A stretch of 58,586 nucleotides of DNA from Halobacillus faecis. Its GTDB lineage: Bacteria > Bacillota > Bacilli > Bacillales > Halobacillaceae. A model generated the notes under the pieces. It saw nothing but the letters and a program-made list of their open reading frames with translations. It was not told the origin of the DNA and did not search any database. A program made the translations under genes and the position numbers. The DNA lies in contig NZ_BJYD01000033.1 in assembly GCF_007991335.1 (NCBI RefSeq), positions 1 through 58,586 of the forward strand, read 5' to 3'. Positions 27,347 to 37,403 of the stretch are shown here, in pieces (positions within the stretch are counted from its first letter, which is position 1; each line of letters opens with the position of its first letter).

Positions 27347-27540
27347 CGTTCATCCCTCCTTGGTGATTCTTATTGTATAGGAAGATTGTCGAACGTACAA
27401 TTCCATAATGGATTTCCTTCGTTTCTCTAGTAATAATTACATGTTTTTTCTAGAAAAGGTTTACAAACCCGCATGTCTTACCTATAATAATAACTGTATT
27501 CTTCATATCATAGTGAAACGCCCAAAATATCATAGCTGCT

Positions 27541-27580
27541 ACGAAAAAAGCCGAGCTGTCTTAAGCTCGGCTTTTTTCGT
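27541..27580 (-). terminator. Terminator of the CPA1 antiporter gene, overlapping its stop
   Basis: A 17-bp perfect stem pairs 27541-27557 with 27564-27580. The minus-strand 5' arm encodes the last residues (EKSRA) of the antiporter, and the stop lies in the loop. Confidence 0.92.
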
Positions 27581-29066
27581 GTTCTCCTTCATCTTCTTTG
27601 ATCGCTTCAAGAAGCTTCTTCACTTCTTTTTTATTTTTTCTCGCTACAAGGATATACAACGTGTCTCCAGCTTTGATTTCTGTCTGGCCATAAGGAGTGA
27701 TCACATCCCCGTCACGGATAATAGCATTGATTAATGCCCGATCAGGCAATTCCATATTTTCTAATTTTTGACCAACCACGATGTTTCTTTCCGTTACATC
27801 GAACTCAATCATTTCAACATTCGCTTTGCCGATAGAAATCAGCTCAAGAGAATGAATCGGATTCCCAAGCTTATCGGAAACAAGATGGAATCGTTCAGCG
27901 ATCCAGGTAATGGATGAACCTTGGACCAGCGCTGAAGTAAGGACTGTAAAGAAAACAACGTTGAAGATGAGCTGGCTGTTCTGAATTCCCGCAAGCATTG
28001 GGAAGATGGCAAGGACGATGGGTACAGCACCGCGCAACCCAGCCCAGGATAAGAAGTATTTTTCCTTCATCGTAAAGGAAAAACCGATCAGACTTAAAAG
28101 GGTGGCCACAGGCCTTGCGATAAAAATGAGCACCAGAGCTATTAACAAACCATCGACCATCACAGGCCATGTGAAGACTTCTGTTGGAGAGACGAATAGT
28201 CCTAGAATAATAAACATAAGGATTTGTGCCATCCAACCAAATCCTTCATGGAAACGCAAAATGGAATAACGGTAGGCCAGTTCAGCATTACCAATGACAA
28301 CAGCAGTTACATATACAGCTAAAAGACCACTCGCTTGAAGAAGTGAACTCGAACTGTATGATAAAAAGGCGAAACCTAAGGCGAACAAAGGATAAAGTCC
28401 ACTGGAGTCAAGATTGATTCGGTTAAGCGATAAGCTTGCCAGGTAACCGATGCCCGCTCCGACAGCGAGTCCGGCCCCCATCTGCCAAAAGAATGAACCG
28501 ATCATCCCTAATATATTGACTTGATCAATTGTGAGCAATTGAATGATAGAAATGGTCAGAAATACAGCCATCGGATCGTTTGTACCCGACTCTGCTTCTA
28601 GTGTCGCTTCAAGTTTAGGCCGGACATTTTTACCTTTTAAAACGGCAAAAACCGCAGCCGCGTCCGTAGACCCTACAATTGACCCTACAAGGAATGCTTC
28701 AATCCAACCGATATGTAAGATGAACTTGGCAGCTAAAGCTACGATGGATGTCGTAAGGACGACCCCTACTGTAGCTAGTGAAATGGAAGGAGCCACTACC
28801 GGCCGTATGTCTTTCCACTTCGTCAGCATACCACCTTCAAACAAAATCACAATCAAGGCGATGACACCGATCAACTGAGCAATTTCTGGGTTATCGAAGT
28901 AAATGAATCCAAGTCCATCATTCCCCACGAGCATTCCAACGGCAATAAACAAAACAAGAGAAGGAACCCCTAGCCTGGAAGAGAACTTTGTAACGATGAT
29001 ACTGACAATAAGCAATAGAGCCATCAGCATGATGAATTGATTGGACTCTAAAATTTCCTGAATCAT
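27561..29066 (-). CDS. CPA1 family K+/H+ antiporter, NhaP2 (CvrA)-like, with RCK-C domain
   Basis: This 501-residue protein has about twelve membrane helices of the cation:proton antiporter-1 family. GSTDAAAVFAVL and ESGTNDPMAVFL contain the ion-binding Asp residues. A C-terminal TrkA-C/RCK-C domain (about 400-485) suggests ligand-gated regulation. NhaP2-type proteins extrude K+ (and sometimes Na+ or NH4+) in exchange for protons, fitting a salt-stressed lifestyle. The Na+ versus K+ preference cannot be settled from sequence. It is monocistronic. Confidence 0.88.
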   Translation of the reverse strand: MIQEILESNQFIMLMALLLIVSIIVTKFSSRLGVPSLVLFIAVGMLVGNDGLGFIYFDNPEIAQLIGVIALIVILFEGGMLTKWKDIRPVVAPSISLATVGVVLTTSIVALAAKFILHIGWIEAFLVGSIVGSTDAAAVFAVLKGKNVRPKLEATLEAESGTNDPMAVFLTISIIQLLTIDQVNILGMIGSFFWQMGAGLAVGAGIGYLASLSLNRINLDSSGLYPLFALGFAFLSYSSSSLLQASGLLAVYVTAVVIGNAELAYRYSILRFHEGFGWMAQILMFIILGLFVSPTEVFTWPVMVDGLLIALVLIFIARPVATLLSLIGFSFTMKEKYFLSWAGLRGAVPIVLAIFPMLAGIQNSQLIFNVVFFTVLTSALVQGSSITWIAERFHLVSDKLGNPIHSLELISIGKANVEMIEFDVTERNIVVGQKLENMELPDRALINAIIRDGDVITPYGQTEIKAGDTLYILVARKNKKEVKKLLEAIKEDEGEHEKSRA

Positions 29067-29164
29067 ATAAGATACTCCTTTTATTTTCTATATAGGGACA
29101 TTATAACAAGGAAAACTCAGGTTTAAGTAATAAAAAACTCGTCCAGATTTTAAAAACACAAAAA

Positions 29165-29195
29165 AGGCCAAGCAACAAGATGTTACTTGGCTTCT
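29165..29195 (-). terminator. Terminator of yhbH
   Basis: GCCAAG and AACA (29167-29172, 29174-29177) pair with TGTT and CTTGGC (29181-29184, 29186-29191), with one mismatch. A T-rich tract follows on the minus strand. Confidence 0.8.
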
Positions 29196-29203
29196 TTGCA
29201 ACA

Positions 29204-30367
29204 TCAGCTTAGCATCTCTTCTACTTGTTCAGAGAAGAATTGTTTCATAGCATGAAATACATCTGCTTTTCTTCTCAAAATGTAATAACGGAACTTCGGG
29301 TGATCGATAGATTTATAAGCCTGCATTAAACTCGAGGAACGATTGTATTGGTTGACTTCTCCATAACCAAACATTTGTGAAACCTCAATGAGTTGTTCAA
29401 TCAATCCCAGACAACGTTTATTGTCAGATGTTAAATTATCACCATCGGAAAAGTGGAACGGATAAATGTTGTAACGGTCCGGTGAATACTTCGTCTCGAT
29501 TAATTCCAATGCCTTACGATAAGCCGAGGAGCAAATCGTCCCTCCACTCTCCCCTTTGGAAAAGAAGTCTTCCTCACTGACAACTTTTGCTTGAGTGTGG
29601 TGGGCAACAAATTCAATTTCGACCGTTTCATAATTCCGGTTCAGGAACCTGGTCATCCAGAAAAAGAAACTTCTGGCCATATATTTCTCCCACTGTCCCA
29701 TAGAACCACTTGTATCCATCATTGCAATAACTACAGCTTTTGACTCCGGTTTGGTTTTTTCATTCCATGTTTTAAAGCGAATGTCTTCCGGATAAATCGG
29801 TGCAAATGACGCTTCCCCACCCAAAGCATTTCGTTTATACGCTTCAAGCATCGTCCTCTTCTTGTCAATGTTTCCAGTCAATCCTGTTTTTCGGATGTCA
29901 CTGAACTCGATATCTGTGTGAATGATATTGTCTTTTTCCTTTTCATCCAAATTCGGTAAGGTCAATTCCTTAAACAAGGCTTCCTCTAACTCTGCTAATG
30001 AAATCTCTGCCTCATAATAATCTTCGCCAGCTTGATCACCGGCTCCTTCTCCATCGCCAGGCTTACCTTTCGATTGTTGCGGAGCTTGAGCAACAACATC
30101 TCCGACTTCACTATCTCCTTCACCTTGTCCTGCATGCTTATTCTTCTCGTGATTATAACGGATCTTATATTCATCAAGTGAACGTATTGGAATCTTAACG
30201 ACACGCTTTCCATTCGACATCACAATGTTTTCTTCAGTAATAAGATCTGGTAACTGCTTGCTCATCGCATCCTTCACTTTTTCTTGATGTCGCCGCTGAT
30301 CGTCGTAGCCTTTCCGATGGAGGGACCAGTCGTCTTCGGCGATTACGAAACTCATCTCTTCATCCAT
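29204..30367 (-). CDS. yhbH: Sporulation protein YhbH (DUF444 / UPF0229)
   Basis: This 387-residue cytosolic protein belongs to the YeaH/YhbH family. A charged N-terminal segment is followed by a Gly/Gln/Asp-rich linker (about residues 80-115) and a VWA-like domain with [13 protein letters not shown], a MIDAS-type metal site. B. subtilis yhbH is a sporulation gene. In many bacteria the gene sits beside prkA, which here is about 8.7 kb away on the same strand. GGAGG precedes the ATG. A CATACGAT box at 30397-30404 resembles a sigma-E -10 element, but I see no good -35. Confidence 0.9.
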   Translation of the reverse strand: MDEEMSFVIAEDDWSLHRKGYDDQRRHQEKVKDAMSKQLPDLITEENIVMSNGKRVVKIPIRSLDEYKIRYNHEKNKHAGQGEGDSEVGDVVAQAPQQSKGKPGDGEGAGDQAGEDYYEAEISLAELEEALFKELTLPNLDEKEKDNIIHTDIEFSDIRKTGLTGNIDKKRTMLEAYKRNALGGEASFAPIYPEDIRFKTWNEKTKPESKAVVIAMMDTSGSMGQWEKYMARSFFFWMTRFLNRNYETVEIEFVAHHTQAKVVSEEDFFSKGESGGTICSSAYRKALELIETKYSPDRYNIYPFHFSDGDNLTSDNKRCLGLIEQLIEVSQMFGYGEVNQYNRSSSLMQAYKSIDHPKFRYYILRRKADVFHAMKQFFSEQVEEMLS

Positions 30368-30644
30368 GTAATTCCCTCCTAATCGAGTATTACTCTATCG
30401 TATGCAGGTCCACGGTATTGGATGAAAGATATTGAGATATACATGGATTATTTGTTTCTTTCGCCTAAATTGTCTATCTTTTCACAATCAGATTGATAGT
30501 CCATGTGGTAAATATGTTGTTAAAGTATATGACGGGATTGTGTAAGACTTGATTTCTAGACATCTCCAGGAGGTTAGGGGCTCCGGGATAAGGTTCGCTT
30601 TCCGTGGGTGAGTGATGATGATGTGCCTCCTCGAGCTAATTGTA

Positions 30645-30708
30645 CTGACCCCGTATCCATGGCCAGAAAGTGTGATCCATTATTTCAATCAGGCCAGACT
30701 TCCTTTCA
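30645..30708 (+). repeat. Diverged dispersed repeat, copy B
   Basis: This is the second copy of the 64-nt element at 11261-11324, in the same orientation and with no gaps in the alignment. It occupies the ~400-bp gap between yhbH and the odhB terminator. Apart from it and a local GGAGG/CCTCC inverted repeat, I see nothing in 30405-30736. Confidence 0.55.
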
Positions 30709-30736
30709 GGGAGCGTTTGTGGATTTGAAGCAAAGA

Positions 30737-30771
30737 AAACCCCCTTCCACGGAAGTTGTGGAAGGGGGTTT
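30737..30771 (-). terminator. Terminator of odhAB
   Basis: AAACCCCCTTCCAC pairs with GTGGAAGGGGGTTT around a short loop, four bases past the odhB stop. Confidence 0.92.
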
Positions 30772-30774
30772 ATT

Positions 30775-32082
30775 TTAGCCTTCGAGCAATAGATCGAATG
30801 GATCTTCAATCATTTCTTTAATTCTGCGCAAGAACTGTACCGCATCTTTTCCATCTACGATTCTGTGATCGTAGGAAAGAGCAATGTACATCATCGGACG
30901 AGCTTCGATTGTGTCATCCGGCATGACTTTCGCACGTTTTTCAATGTTGTGCAATCCAAGGATTCCCACTTGAGGTGCATTCAAGATTGGTGTGGAAAGC
31001 ATAGAACCGAATATTCCACCGTTCGTGATTGTAAATGATCCACCTTGCAAGTCCTCAAGACCCAGCTCTTTGTTACGTGCTTTGGTCGCAAGGTCAGCAA
31101 TTCCTTTTTCAATACCGGCAAAGTCCAGACGATCCGCATCACGGACAACAGGAACGACGAGACCCTCGTCTGTTGATACCGCCATACCGATATCATAGAA
31201 CTGTTTCTTAATAATTTCATTGCCTTGAATTTCTGCATTGAGTAATGGGAATTCCTTCAATGCTCCAACTGCAGCTTTTGTGAAGAAGGACATGAATCCT
31301 AATTTGATGTCATGTTTCTTAAGGAAGGATTCTTTACGTTCACTTCTTAGCTTCATAACATTGGTCATATCTACTTCGTTGAAGGTTGTAAGCATCGCAG
31401 ATTCCTGCTGGGCTTCAACGAGTCTCTTAGCGATCGTTTGGCGTCTGCGGGACATTTTCACCCGTTCGACTGGTTTATCAAACTCTGTTTTCTTCGTTTC
31501 TTCTTTTTTCTTCTCCTGCTTCTTAGGGTTGTCCTCAGAAGAAGACTTGGAAGAACCTTTAGATTCTTGCTTATTTTCTCCTTTAGCAGCTGCATCGACA
31601 TCTTCCGGACGGATGCGGCCAAGGGGATCGCGAGCAGAAATCTCACTTAAGTCAATTCCTAGTTCACGCGCACGTTTACGAGCAGCAGGAGTAGCAATCA
31701 CGTCTTTAGAATCTTTGCCGGACGTCTCTTTTTTCTCCTCAGAAGCTGGTTGCTGCTTGTCTTCTTTGTTGGATGCTTCTTTTTCTTCTTCTGGTTCGGA
31801 CTCTTCCTCATTAGAAGATGTATCTTCATCAGTGCCTCCGGCTTCGCCGTTTTCATCGACTTTAGCAATTACATCGCCGACTTCAACGTCGTCTCCTGCT
31901 TCTCTCAGCAACTCAGCAATGACACCACTGGCATCAGCATTCACTTCAACGTTTACTTTATCTGTCTCAAGCTCGAGAATTGGATCGCCTTTTTCAACTT
32001 GATCCCCTTTTTTGACGAGCCATTCTGATATTGTACCTTCTGTTATGGATTCAGCTAATTCAGGAACTTTAATTTCCTTCAT
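30775..32082 (-). CDS. odhB: Dihydrolipoyl succinyltransferase, E2 of 2-oxoglutarate dehydrogenase
   Basis: OdhB transfers the succinyl group from lipoamide to CoA in the TCA cycle. The 435-residue protein has an N-terminal lipoyl domain with the modified Lys in LELETDKVNVEV (near residue 42), an acidic Glu/Ser/Lys linker, a peripheral-subunit-binding domain starting ATPAARKRARELG, a second charged linker, and the catalytic acyltransferase domain ending in the LSYDHRIVDGKDA motif with the active-site His and Asp. The ATG at 32082 follows GGAGGAG; the 12-codon longer reading is unsupported. It overlaps odhA by 14 bases. Confidence 0.95.
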   Translation of the reverse strand: MKEIKVPELAESITEGTISEWLVKKGDQVEKGDPILELETDKVNVEVNADASGVIAELLREAGDDVEVGDVIAKVDENGEAGGTDEDTSSNEEESEPEEEKEASNKEDKQQPASEEKKETSGKDSKDVIATPAARKRARELGIDLSEISARDPLGRIRPEDVDAAAKGENKQESKGSSKSSSEDNPKKQEKKKEETKKTEFDKPVERVKMSRRRQTIAKRLVEAQQESAMLTTFNEVDMTNVMKLRSERKESFLKKHDIKLGFMSFFTKAAVGALKEFPLLNAEIQGNEIIKKQFYDIGMAVSTDEGLVVPVVRDADRLDFAGIEKGIADLATKARNKELGLEDLQGGSFTITNGGIFGSMLSTPILNAPQVGILGLHNIEKRAKVMPDDTIEARPMMYIALSYDHRIVDGKDAVQFLRRIKEMIEDPFDLLLEG

Positions 32083-34936
32083 TTGTTTCTCCTCCTTTAG
32101 ACATCTGTAGCGCTTCATGAATGATTCGATTCTGCTCCGTTTTATGGATGTTCGGCTCGCCTACGGAAGGGGAGGCACGGTGCGGACGACCGACAAAGCG
32201 GTGGATCTGCCCCTTTTTCAACAGCTTGTGCAATATCCCTTCGACGAAGTACCAACTACCCATGTTCTGTGGTTCTTCTTGGACCCATACTAATTCTTCT
32301 AAATTCGGATAAGACTCTAACATTTCAGCTAATCGTTGCTCAGGGAACGGGTAGATTTGTTCGATTCTTACAGCATCGATCGTCTCAAAGGTCTGATCGG
32401 TACCATCTACCGTATCTTCAATATCGACCATGATTTTCCCGCTTCCGAGAAGGAGTGTTTTCACTTTTTCTTTATCCTTGTTTTCAGATAAAATAGGCTG
32501 TTTCATAATCGGCTGGAATCGTCCTGTACTGAACTGTTCCCCGGAAACTGCCACGCGCTGATTTCGCAACAAACTCTTCGGTGTCATCAACACAAGAGGG
32601 CGTGCTTCTTCCTGATTACTGATTGCTGCTTGTCTTCTTAACAAGTGGAAATATTGGGCAGAAGACGTGACATTGGCAACCGTCCAGTTATTTTCAGCAG
32701 CGAGCTGCAGGAATCGCTCAAGACGTGCACTGGAGTGCTCCGGTCCTTGACCTTCGTATCCGTGAGGAAGCAAGAAGACCATATTGGACATTTCGCCCCA
32801 CTTGGCACGACCTGCTGATACGAACTGGTCAAAAATGACTTGTCCAGCATTAGCGAAATCACCGAATTGTGCTTCCCATAGCACAAGAGATTCCGGAGCC
32901 TGGACACTGTAACCATACTCAAATCCAATAACTCCTGCTTCAGACAACGGGCTGTTATGAATATCAAAAGACGCATTCGCCTGTTCTAAACCATGCATTG
33001 GACAATACGTTTCTCCTGTTTCTACATCATGAAGAACAAGATGACGGTGGGCAAATGTTCCACGCTCCGTATCTTGACCTGTAATTCGAATGGGACGGCC
33101 ATCTTCAAGAATCGAAGCAAACGCCAAGGCTTCGGCTGTCGCCCAGTCGACCTTCTGCCCGTCATCAAGCATTTTACTGCGTCTTTGAAGAATTTTTTCA
33201 AGCTTCTTGAAGCCATTAAACCCTTCTGGACGTTTCAACAGGCCTTCATTCAATCCTTTAAGACGTTCAAGATCGATCGCTGTGTCGATTTCATCAAGGT
33301 TTCGTTCGACTCCACTCGGACGATCTTTCACATCAGGAGAAGACGTTTCATGCTCGTTCATATTGTTATAGATGTCGCGGAGTTTTTTCTCTACTTCCGC
33401 TTTCATATCATCAAGAGCGCCATCTCCTACGACAGATTCTTCCTGGAGCTGCTTTTCAAACACAGCCGCAGCCGTAGGGTGTGCATCTATTTCTTTATAA
33501 AGTTTCGGTTGGGTAGATCGTGGCTCATCCATTTCATTGTGACCAAAACGGCGGTAGCCTACGAGATCGATTAAGAAATCTTTATGGAATTTCTGGCGGT
33601 ACTCATAAGCAAGGGCCATAGCTGATAAACAAGCTAGCGGATCATCAGCATTCACATGAACGACAGGAATTTCAAACCCTTTGGCAAGGTCACTCGCATA
33701 TCGTGTAGAGCGTCCATCTTTCCGGTTTGTTGTGAATCCAACAAGGTTGTTAGCAATAATGTGGACCGTTCCACCCGTACGATAACCAGGGAGGTCACTC
33801 ATATTCAAAGTTTCTGCTACAACACCTTCACCGATGAACGCGGCGTCACCATGGATCAACAGGCCGAATGCCTCGTCCTCATCCATTTTGGCGTAGCCTG
33901 GCTCTGATCGGTCATCCTGAGCCGCACGTGTGAAGCCTTCGACTACAGGGTTGACGTATTCCAGGTGTGATGGGTTATGGCTAAGAGTCACACGAGTAGC
34001 AGACTGTTCACCGTTTTCAATTTCTCTTCTCGCACCAAAGTGATACTTCACATCACCTGTCCAACCGTAGTTGATTCCCATGGAACCTTCCGATGGCATT
34101 AGTTCCTTATCAGGAGAAAGGTGGAATTCAGAAAAAATGCGATCATAAGGTTTGCCAAGGATATGCGCAAGTACATTCAAACGTCCACGGTGGGCCATGC
34201 CCATCATGATATTTTTAATCTTGTCACCTGATGCTGATTGAATGATATGATCAAGCATCGGCACCATCATGTCCAAGCCTTCAATTGAAAATCGCTTCTG
34301 CGCAACAAATGTTTTAGCAAGGAAATTTTCAAAGCCTTCGACTTCAGCAAGTCGGTAAAGCAGGTGTTTCTTCTCTTCATCTGTCAATGACACCGTATAG
34401 GAGCCAGTATCTACTTTATCCTGAAGCCATTTTCTTTCATCTTCGTTATTCACATGACCGAATTCAAAAGAAATGGTCCCTGCATAACGTTCTTTTAGTG
34501 TTTTGACTACTTGAAGTGCGTTATCCAGTTTCATTGGGGCATCAGGCCACACCCAATCAGCCGGAATTTCTTTTAAATCTTTTTCCTGTAGTCCATATGT
34601 TTCTAATTCAAGCAAATTTGTTTTAGGTCGCTCATCACTGCCTACCGCATAAATATTCGCTTGCAGATGACCATGACGACGAATAGCCTCAACAAGTTTC
34701 AAAGCTGAGGTAATTTTAGCTATGTCCCTTTCAGAAGGTGAAGCAGATCCATTGGTTGAAGGAACTGGTTCGCTTCCCATCCATTCAGGAGCCCCGTGCT
34801 CATCAAAAATTTCCTTCAAGGAAGGATCGACAGCACTAGGATCGTTTTCATATTGTTCGAATTGTTCTTCGATGTACCCCATGTTGGGGCCATGGAAATT
34901 TTCCCAAAAGTTTTGAGTGGAGCCTTGTTTAGACAC
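32069..34936 (-). CDS. odhA: 2-oxoglutarate dehydrogenase E1 component
   Basis: OdhA is the thiamine-diphosphate decarboxylase of the 2-oxoglutarate dehydrogenase complex. About 955 residues match the family length. The N-terminal FHGPNMGYIEEQ resembles the E2-binding segment of other E1o proteins; HGDAAFIGEGVVAETLNMS marks the diphosphate-binding region, followed by the Rossmann-like transketolase domains. I prefer the GTG at 34936, seven bases after GGGGGT, over a TTG five codons earlier. It is first in odhA-odhB. Two cre-like sites flank its promoter. Confidence 0.95.
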   Translation of the reverse strand: MSKQGSTQNFWENFHGPNMGYIEEQFEQYENDPSAVDPSLKEIFDEHGAPEWMGSEPVPSTNGSASPSERDIAKITSALKLVEAIRRHGHLQANIYAVGSDERPKTNLLELETYGLQEKDLKEIPADWVWPDAPMKLDNALQVVKTLKERYAGTISFEFGHVNNEDERKWLQDKVDTGSYTVSLTDEEKKHLLYRLAEVEGFENFLAKTFVAQKRFSIEGLDMMVPMLDHIIQSASGDKIKNIMMGMAHRGRLNVLAHILGKPYDRIFSEFHLSPDKELMPSEGSMGINYGWTGDVKYHFGARREIENGEQSATRVTLSHNPSHLEYVNPVVEGFTRAAQDDRSEPGYAKMDEDEAFGLLIHGDAAFIGEGVVAETLNMSDLPGYRTGGTVHIIANNLVGFTTNRKDGRSTRYASDLAKGFEIPVVHVNADDPLACLSAMALAYEYRQKFHKDFLIDLVGYRRFGHNEMDEPRSTQPKLYKEIDAHPTAAAVFEKQLQEESVVGDGALDDMKAEVEKKLRDIYNNMNEHETSSPDVKDRPSGVERNLDEIDTAIDLERLKGLNEGLLKRPEGFNGFKKLEKILQRRSKMLDDGQKVDWATAEALAFASILEDGRPIRITGQDTERGTFAHRHLVLHDVETGETYCPMHGLEQANASFDIHNSPLSEAGVIGFEYGYSVQAPESLVLWEAQFGDFANAGQVIFDQFVSAGRAKWGEMSNMVFLLPHGYEGQGPEHSSARLERFLQLAAENNWTVANVTSSAQYFHLLRRQAAISNQEEARPLVLMTPKSLLRNQRVAVSGEQFSTGRFQPIMKQPILSENKDKEKVKTLLLGSGKIMVDIEDTVDGTDQTFETIDAVRIEQIYPFPEQRLAEMLESYPNLEELVWVQEEPQNMGSWYFVEGILHKLLKKGQIHRFVGRPHRASPSVGEPNIHKTEQNRIIHEALQMSKGGETNEGN

Positions 34937-34973
34937 GTAGAATACCCCCAAGTAGTTGTTGGCTAATGTTTCC

Positions 34974-34989
34974 TCGAAAACGTTTCCAA
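34974..34989 (-). promoter_or_regulatory. CcpA cre site downstream of the odhA promoter
   Basis: On the minus strand it reads TTGGAAACGTTTTCGA, with one departure from the 16-base cre consensus. It occupies about +5 to +20 of the predicted transcript. Glucose repression of odhAB is known in B. subtilis. Confidence 0.65.
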
Positions 34990-35000
34990 GTCCATATACT

Positions 35001-35030
35001 ATTATAGAATTGAAACGCTTACGTATTCAA
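35001..35030 (-). promoter_or_regulatory. Sigma-A promoter of odhAB with overlapping second cre-like site
   Basis: TTGAAT (35025-35030) and TATAAT (35001-35006) on the minus strand are 18 bases apart. A weaker cre-like sequence with two mismatches, ATTGAAACGCTTACGT on the plus strand (35009-35024), lies in the spacer. Confidence 0.65.
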
Positions 35031-35144
35031 CAAATTTCGCTTAATTTTTTAATGAATGTTCAAATCCATTCCATTATAACAAGAAAGACGCACCGATGGG
35101 TACGCCTTTTTCACTTTTTGCCACTAAAGTGATATATCGTTTTG

Positions 35145-37244
35145 TTATTCTTCGTCCTCCAAGACGCGATAAGCCATGTCATAAAATTTCATTTGGCTGT
35201 TAATGGGTTGTGCGTTTTCCGTACGTTTGACATGCTCATACGATCCGTCATTCTTTTGTTCCCTCGCTTTGACATTGTCATTCAGCATGACCGATAGTAT
35301 CTTTTGCAGTCGACTTTTAATCTCTGGTTCATGGATGGGGAATAAGAGCTCAACACGCTTGACCATGTTTCTTGTCATCATGTCAGCAGAGGATAAAAAG
35401 ACGCGATCATCTCCATTATGGTGGAAATAATAAATCCGGCTGTGCTCAAGGAAACGACCGACGATACTAATGACACGAATGTTATCACTGAACCCCTGGA
35501 TTCCAGGGCGAAGGCAGCAGATCCCACGCACGATCAAATCAATTTGCACACCTGCTTGAGAGGCTTCGTAAAGCTTCATAATTAAATTTTTATCCGTCAG
35601 GGAATTCATCTTTGCTATAATGCGTCCATTGCCATGCTGTTTTTGAAAACGGATTTCATTATTAATATACCGTATAAAGTCATTTCGTATATCAAACGGG
35701 GCCATCGACAGGTGGTGAAATTGTGGTTTTTCGGTGAACCCGCTTAAATAATTGAAAAAGTCTGTGGCATCAATCCCGAATTTCCGCTTCGCTGTGATGA
35801 TTCCCATGTCTGTATAAAGCGATGCTGTCTGATCATTGTAGTTCCCTGTTCCCAGGTGAACGAAACGTTCAATTTTCTCGTTCTTCTTCCTGACTACCAA
35901 GGTGATTTTGCTGTGGGTTTTCAAATAAGTCATTCCATAAATCACATGACAGCCCGCTTTTTCAAGTTCCTTGGCCCATTGAACATTGTTTTCTTCATCA
36001 AAACGCGCCTTCAGTTCTACAAGTACAGTGACTTGTTTTCCTTTTTCCGCTGCGCGCTTAAGGGCATCAATGATAGGTGAATCTCCACTTACCCGGTATA
36101 AGGTCTGTTTAATGGCCAATACGTGAGGATCGTCCGCTGCTTCTGCTACGAAGTCAACAACAGGTTCAAACGATTCGAACGGATGGTGGAGGAAAACATC
36201 ACGCTCCATCACTTGATCGAAGATATTTTCATCACTACTCAGATCCCGTGGAGGCTGAGGCATGAGCGTTTCGTAATAAAGGTGATCCTTAACGTCTTCA
36301 AACGTTTTATGGAATTTGAATAAGAAAGTTAAGTCCAGTGGTCCATTTGTGATGTACAAGTCATCTTTATGAATTTCCAGGACTTTCAACAAAAAGTTGA
36401 TCAATTTCTCGTCATACTTTCCATCTCGGACTTCCAGCCGGACTGCCGCTCCCCACTTCCTTTTCTTCAATTCTTTCTCAATCTCTTTTAGTAAATCACG
36501 TGCACCTTCTTCATGAATCGTCATATCGGCATTTCTTGTTATTCTGAATTCTGTGATCGATTCAACTTCATACCCTTTGAACAATTTGCTCATAAAATGG
36601 CCGATGATTTCCTCCAATAGAACGTATTGATACTTATCCTCGTGATTCACAGTTACGAACCGATCCAGTACGGAAGGGACTTGGACAATCGCCGTTTTCG
36701 TTGCTCCTTCCCGATCAAGTTCGTCGCGGATGACGACAGCTAGATTGATGGACTTATTCAAGAGCATTGGAAAAGGACGATAGGCATCTACCGCCATTGG
36801 GGTCAACACAGGAAAAATTTCTTCATCAAAGTAGGTTTCAAAACGTTGGATCTCTTCCTTTGTCAGGTCATCAATAGACAAAATGGAGATCCCCTCTTGT
36901 TCCAATTCCGGTTTCATCGACTGATAGGCCGCATATTGTTTTTCCACATTTCTGTGGTTCATCTCAGCGATCTTCCTCAGCTGCTGCTTCGGCGTCAAGC
37001 CCGCTTTGTTTTCCGGTTTATTGAAACCAGCTTTGACTTGGTCTTTCAGTCCCGCGACCCGCACCATGAAAAACTCGTCAAGATTGGAAGATACGATAGC
37101 TAAAAATTTCAACCGTTCCAGCAAAGGGTTGTCCATATCAAGAGCTTCATCCAATACCCGCTCATTGAAGCCTAGCCAGCTGAGCTCTCGATTGTTATAA
37201 AAAAGTGGATTGTCCAATTCTTTTGTTTTTTGTTCTGTTGACAT
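35145..37244 (-). CDS. ppk: Polyphosphate kinase 1
   Basis: Ppk1 reversibly polymerises the ATP gamma-phosphate into inorganic polyphosphate. The 699-residue protein has the N domain starting FYNNRELSWLGFNERVL, a helical H domain, and two C-terminal PLD-like domains whose His residues are in LKTHSKITLVVR and FLEHSRIYYFHH. The ATG at 37244 follows AAAGGG; a GTG three codons earlier overlaps that site. It lies 155 bp after ppx on the same strand with a terminator between, so the two are adjacent but probably separate units. An imperfect hairpin near 35083-35110 may end the transcript. Confidence 0.95.
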   Translation of the reverse strand: MSTEQKTKELDNPLFYNNRELSWLGFNERVLDEALDMDNPLLERLKFLAIVSSNLDEFFMVRVAGLKDQVKAGFNKPENKAGLTPKQQLRKIAEMNHRNVEKQYAAYQSMKPELEQEGISILSIDDLTKEEIQRFETYFDEEIFPVLTPMAVDAYRPFPMLLNKSINLAVVIRDELDREGATKTAIVQVPSVLDRFVTVNHEDKYQYVLLEEIIGHFMSKLFKGYEVESITEFRITRNADMTIHEEGARDLLKEIEKELKKRKWGAAVRLEVRDGKYDEKLINFLLKVLEIHKDDLYITNGPLDLTFLFKFHKTFEDVKDHLYYETLMPQPPRDLSSDENIFDQVMERDVFLHHPFESFEPVVDFVAEAADDPHVLAIKQTLYRVSGDSPIIDALKRAAEKGKQVTVLVELKARFDEENNVQWAKELEKAGCHVIYGMTYLKTHSKITLVVRKKNEKIERFVHLGTGNYNDQTASLYTDMGIITAKRKFGIDATDFFNYLSGFTEKPQFHHLSMAPFDIRNDFIRYINNEIRFQKQHGNGRIIAKMNSLTDKNLIMKLYEASQAGVQIDLIVRGICCLRPGIQGFSDNIRVISIVGRFLEHSRIYYFHHNGDDRVFLSSADMMTRNMVKRVELLFPIHEPEIKSRLQKILSVMLNDNVKAREQKNDGSYEHVKRTENAQPINSQMKFYDMAYRVLEDEE

Positions 37245-37382
37245 TACGCACACCCTTTACACATGTATTCACATTCAGCTTAGTACATCACTATATTCCA
37301 CATTTAAAGGCAAAGTTAACTTTTTGTAAAAAAATGATTAAATATGTCGAAAGCTTAGATGAGAAAAAAGAATGCCAAAAAA

Positions 37383-37403
37383 AGCAGCCCGGGACGGACT
37401 ACT
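37383..37403 (-). terminator. Terminator of ppx, overlapping its stop codon
   Basis: AGCAGCCC (37383-37390) pairs with GGACTACT (37396-37403) including two G-U pairs. A run of U's follows on the minus strand. The 5' arm contains the ppx stop codon. Confidence 0.7.

Noticed and set aside
31238-32002. A 254-codon plus-strand frame opposite odhB
   Set aside because: It is fully antisense to the well-supported odhB gene, Ser/Leu/Phe-rich as expected from the reverse of a Glu/Lys-rich linker, and has no ribosome-binding site.
32993-33574. A 193-codon plus-strand frame opposite odhA
   Set aside because: It is antisense to a highly conserved E1 gene, with no family similarity and no initiation signal.
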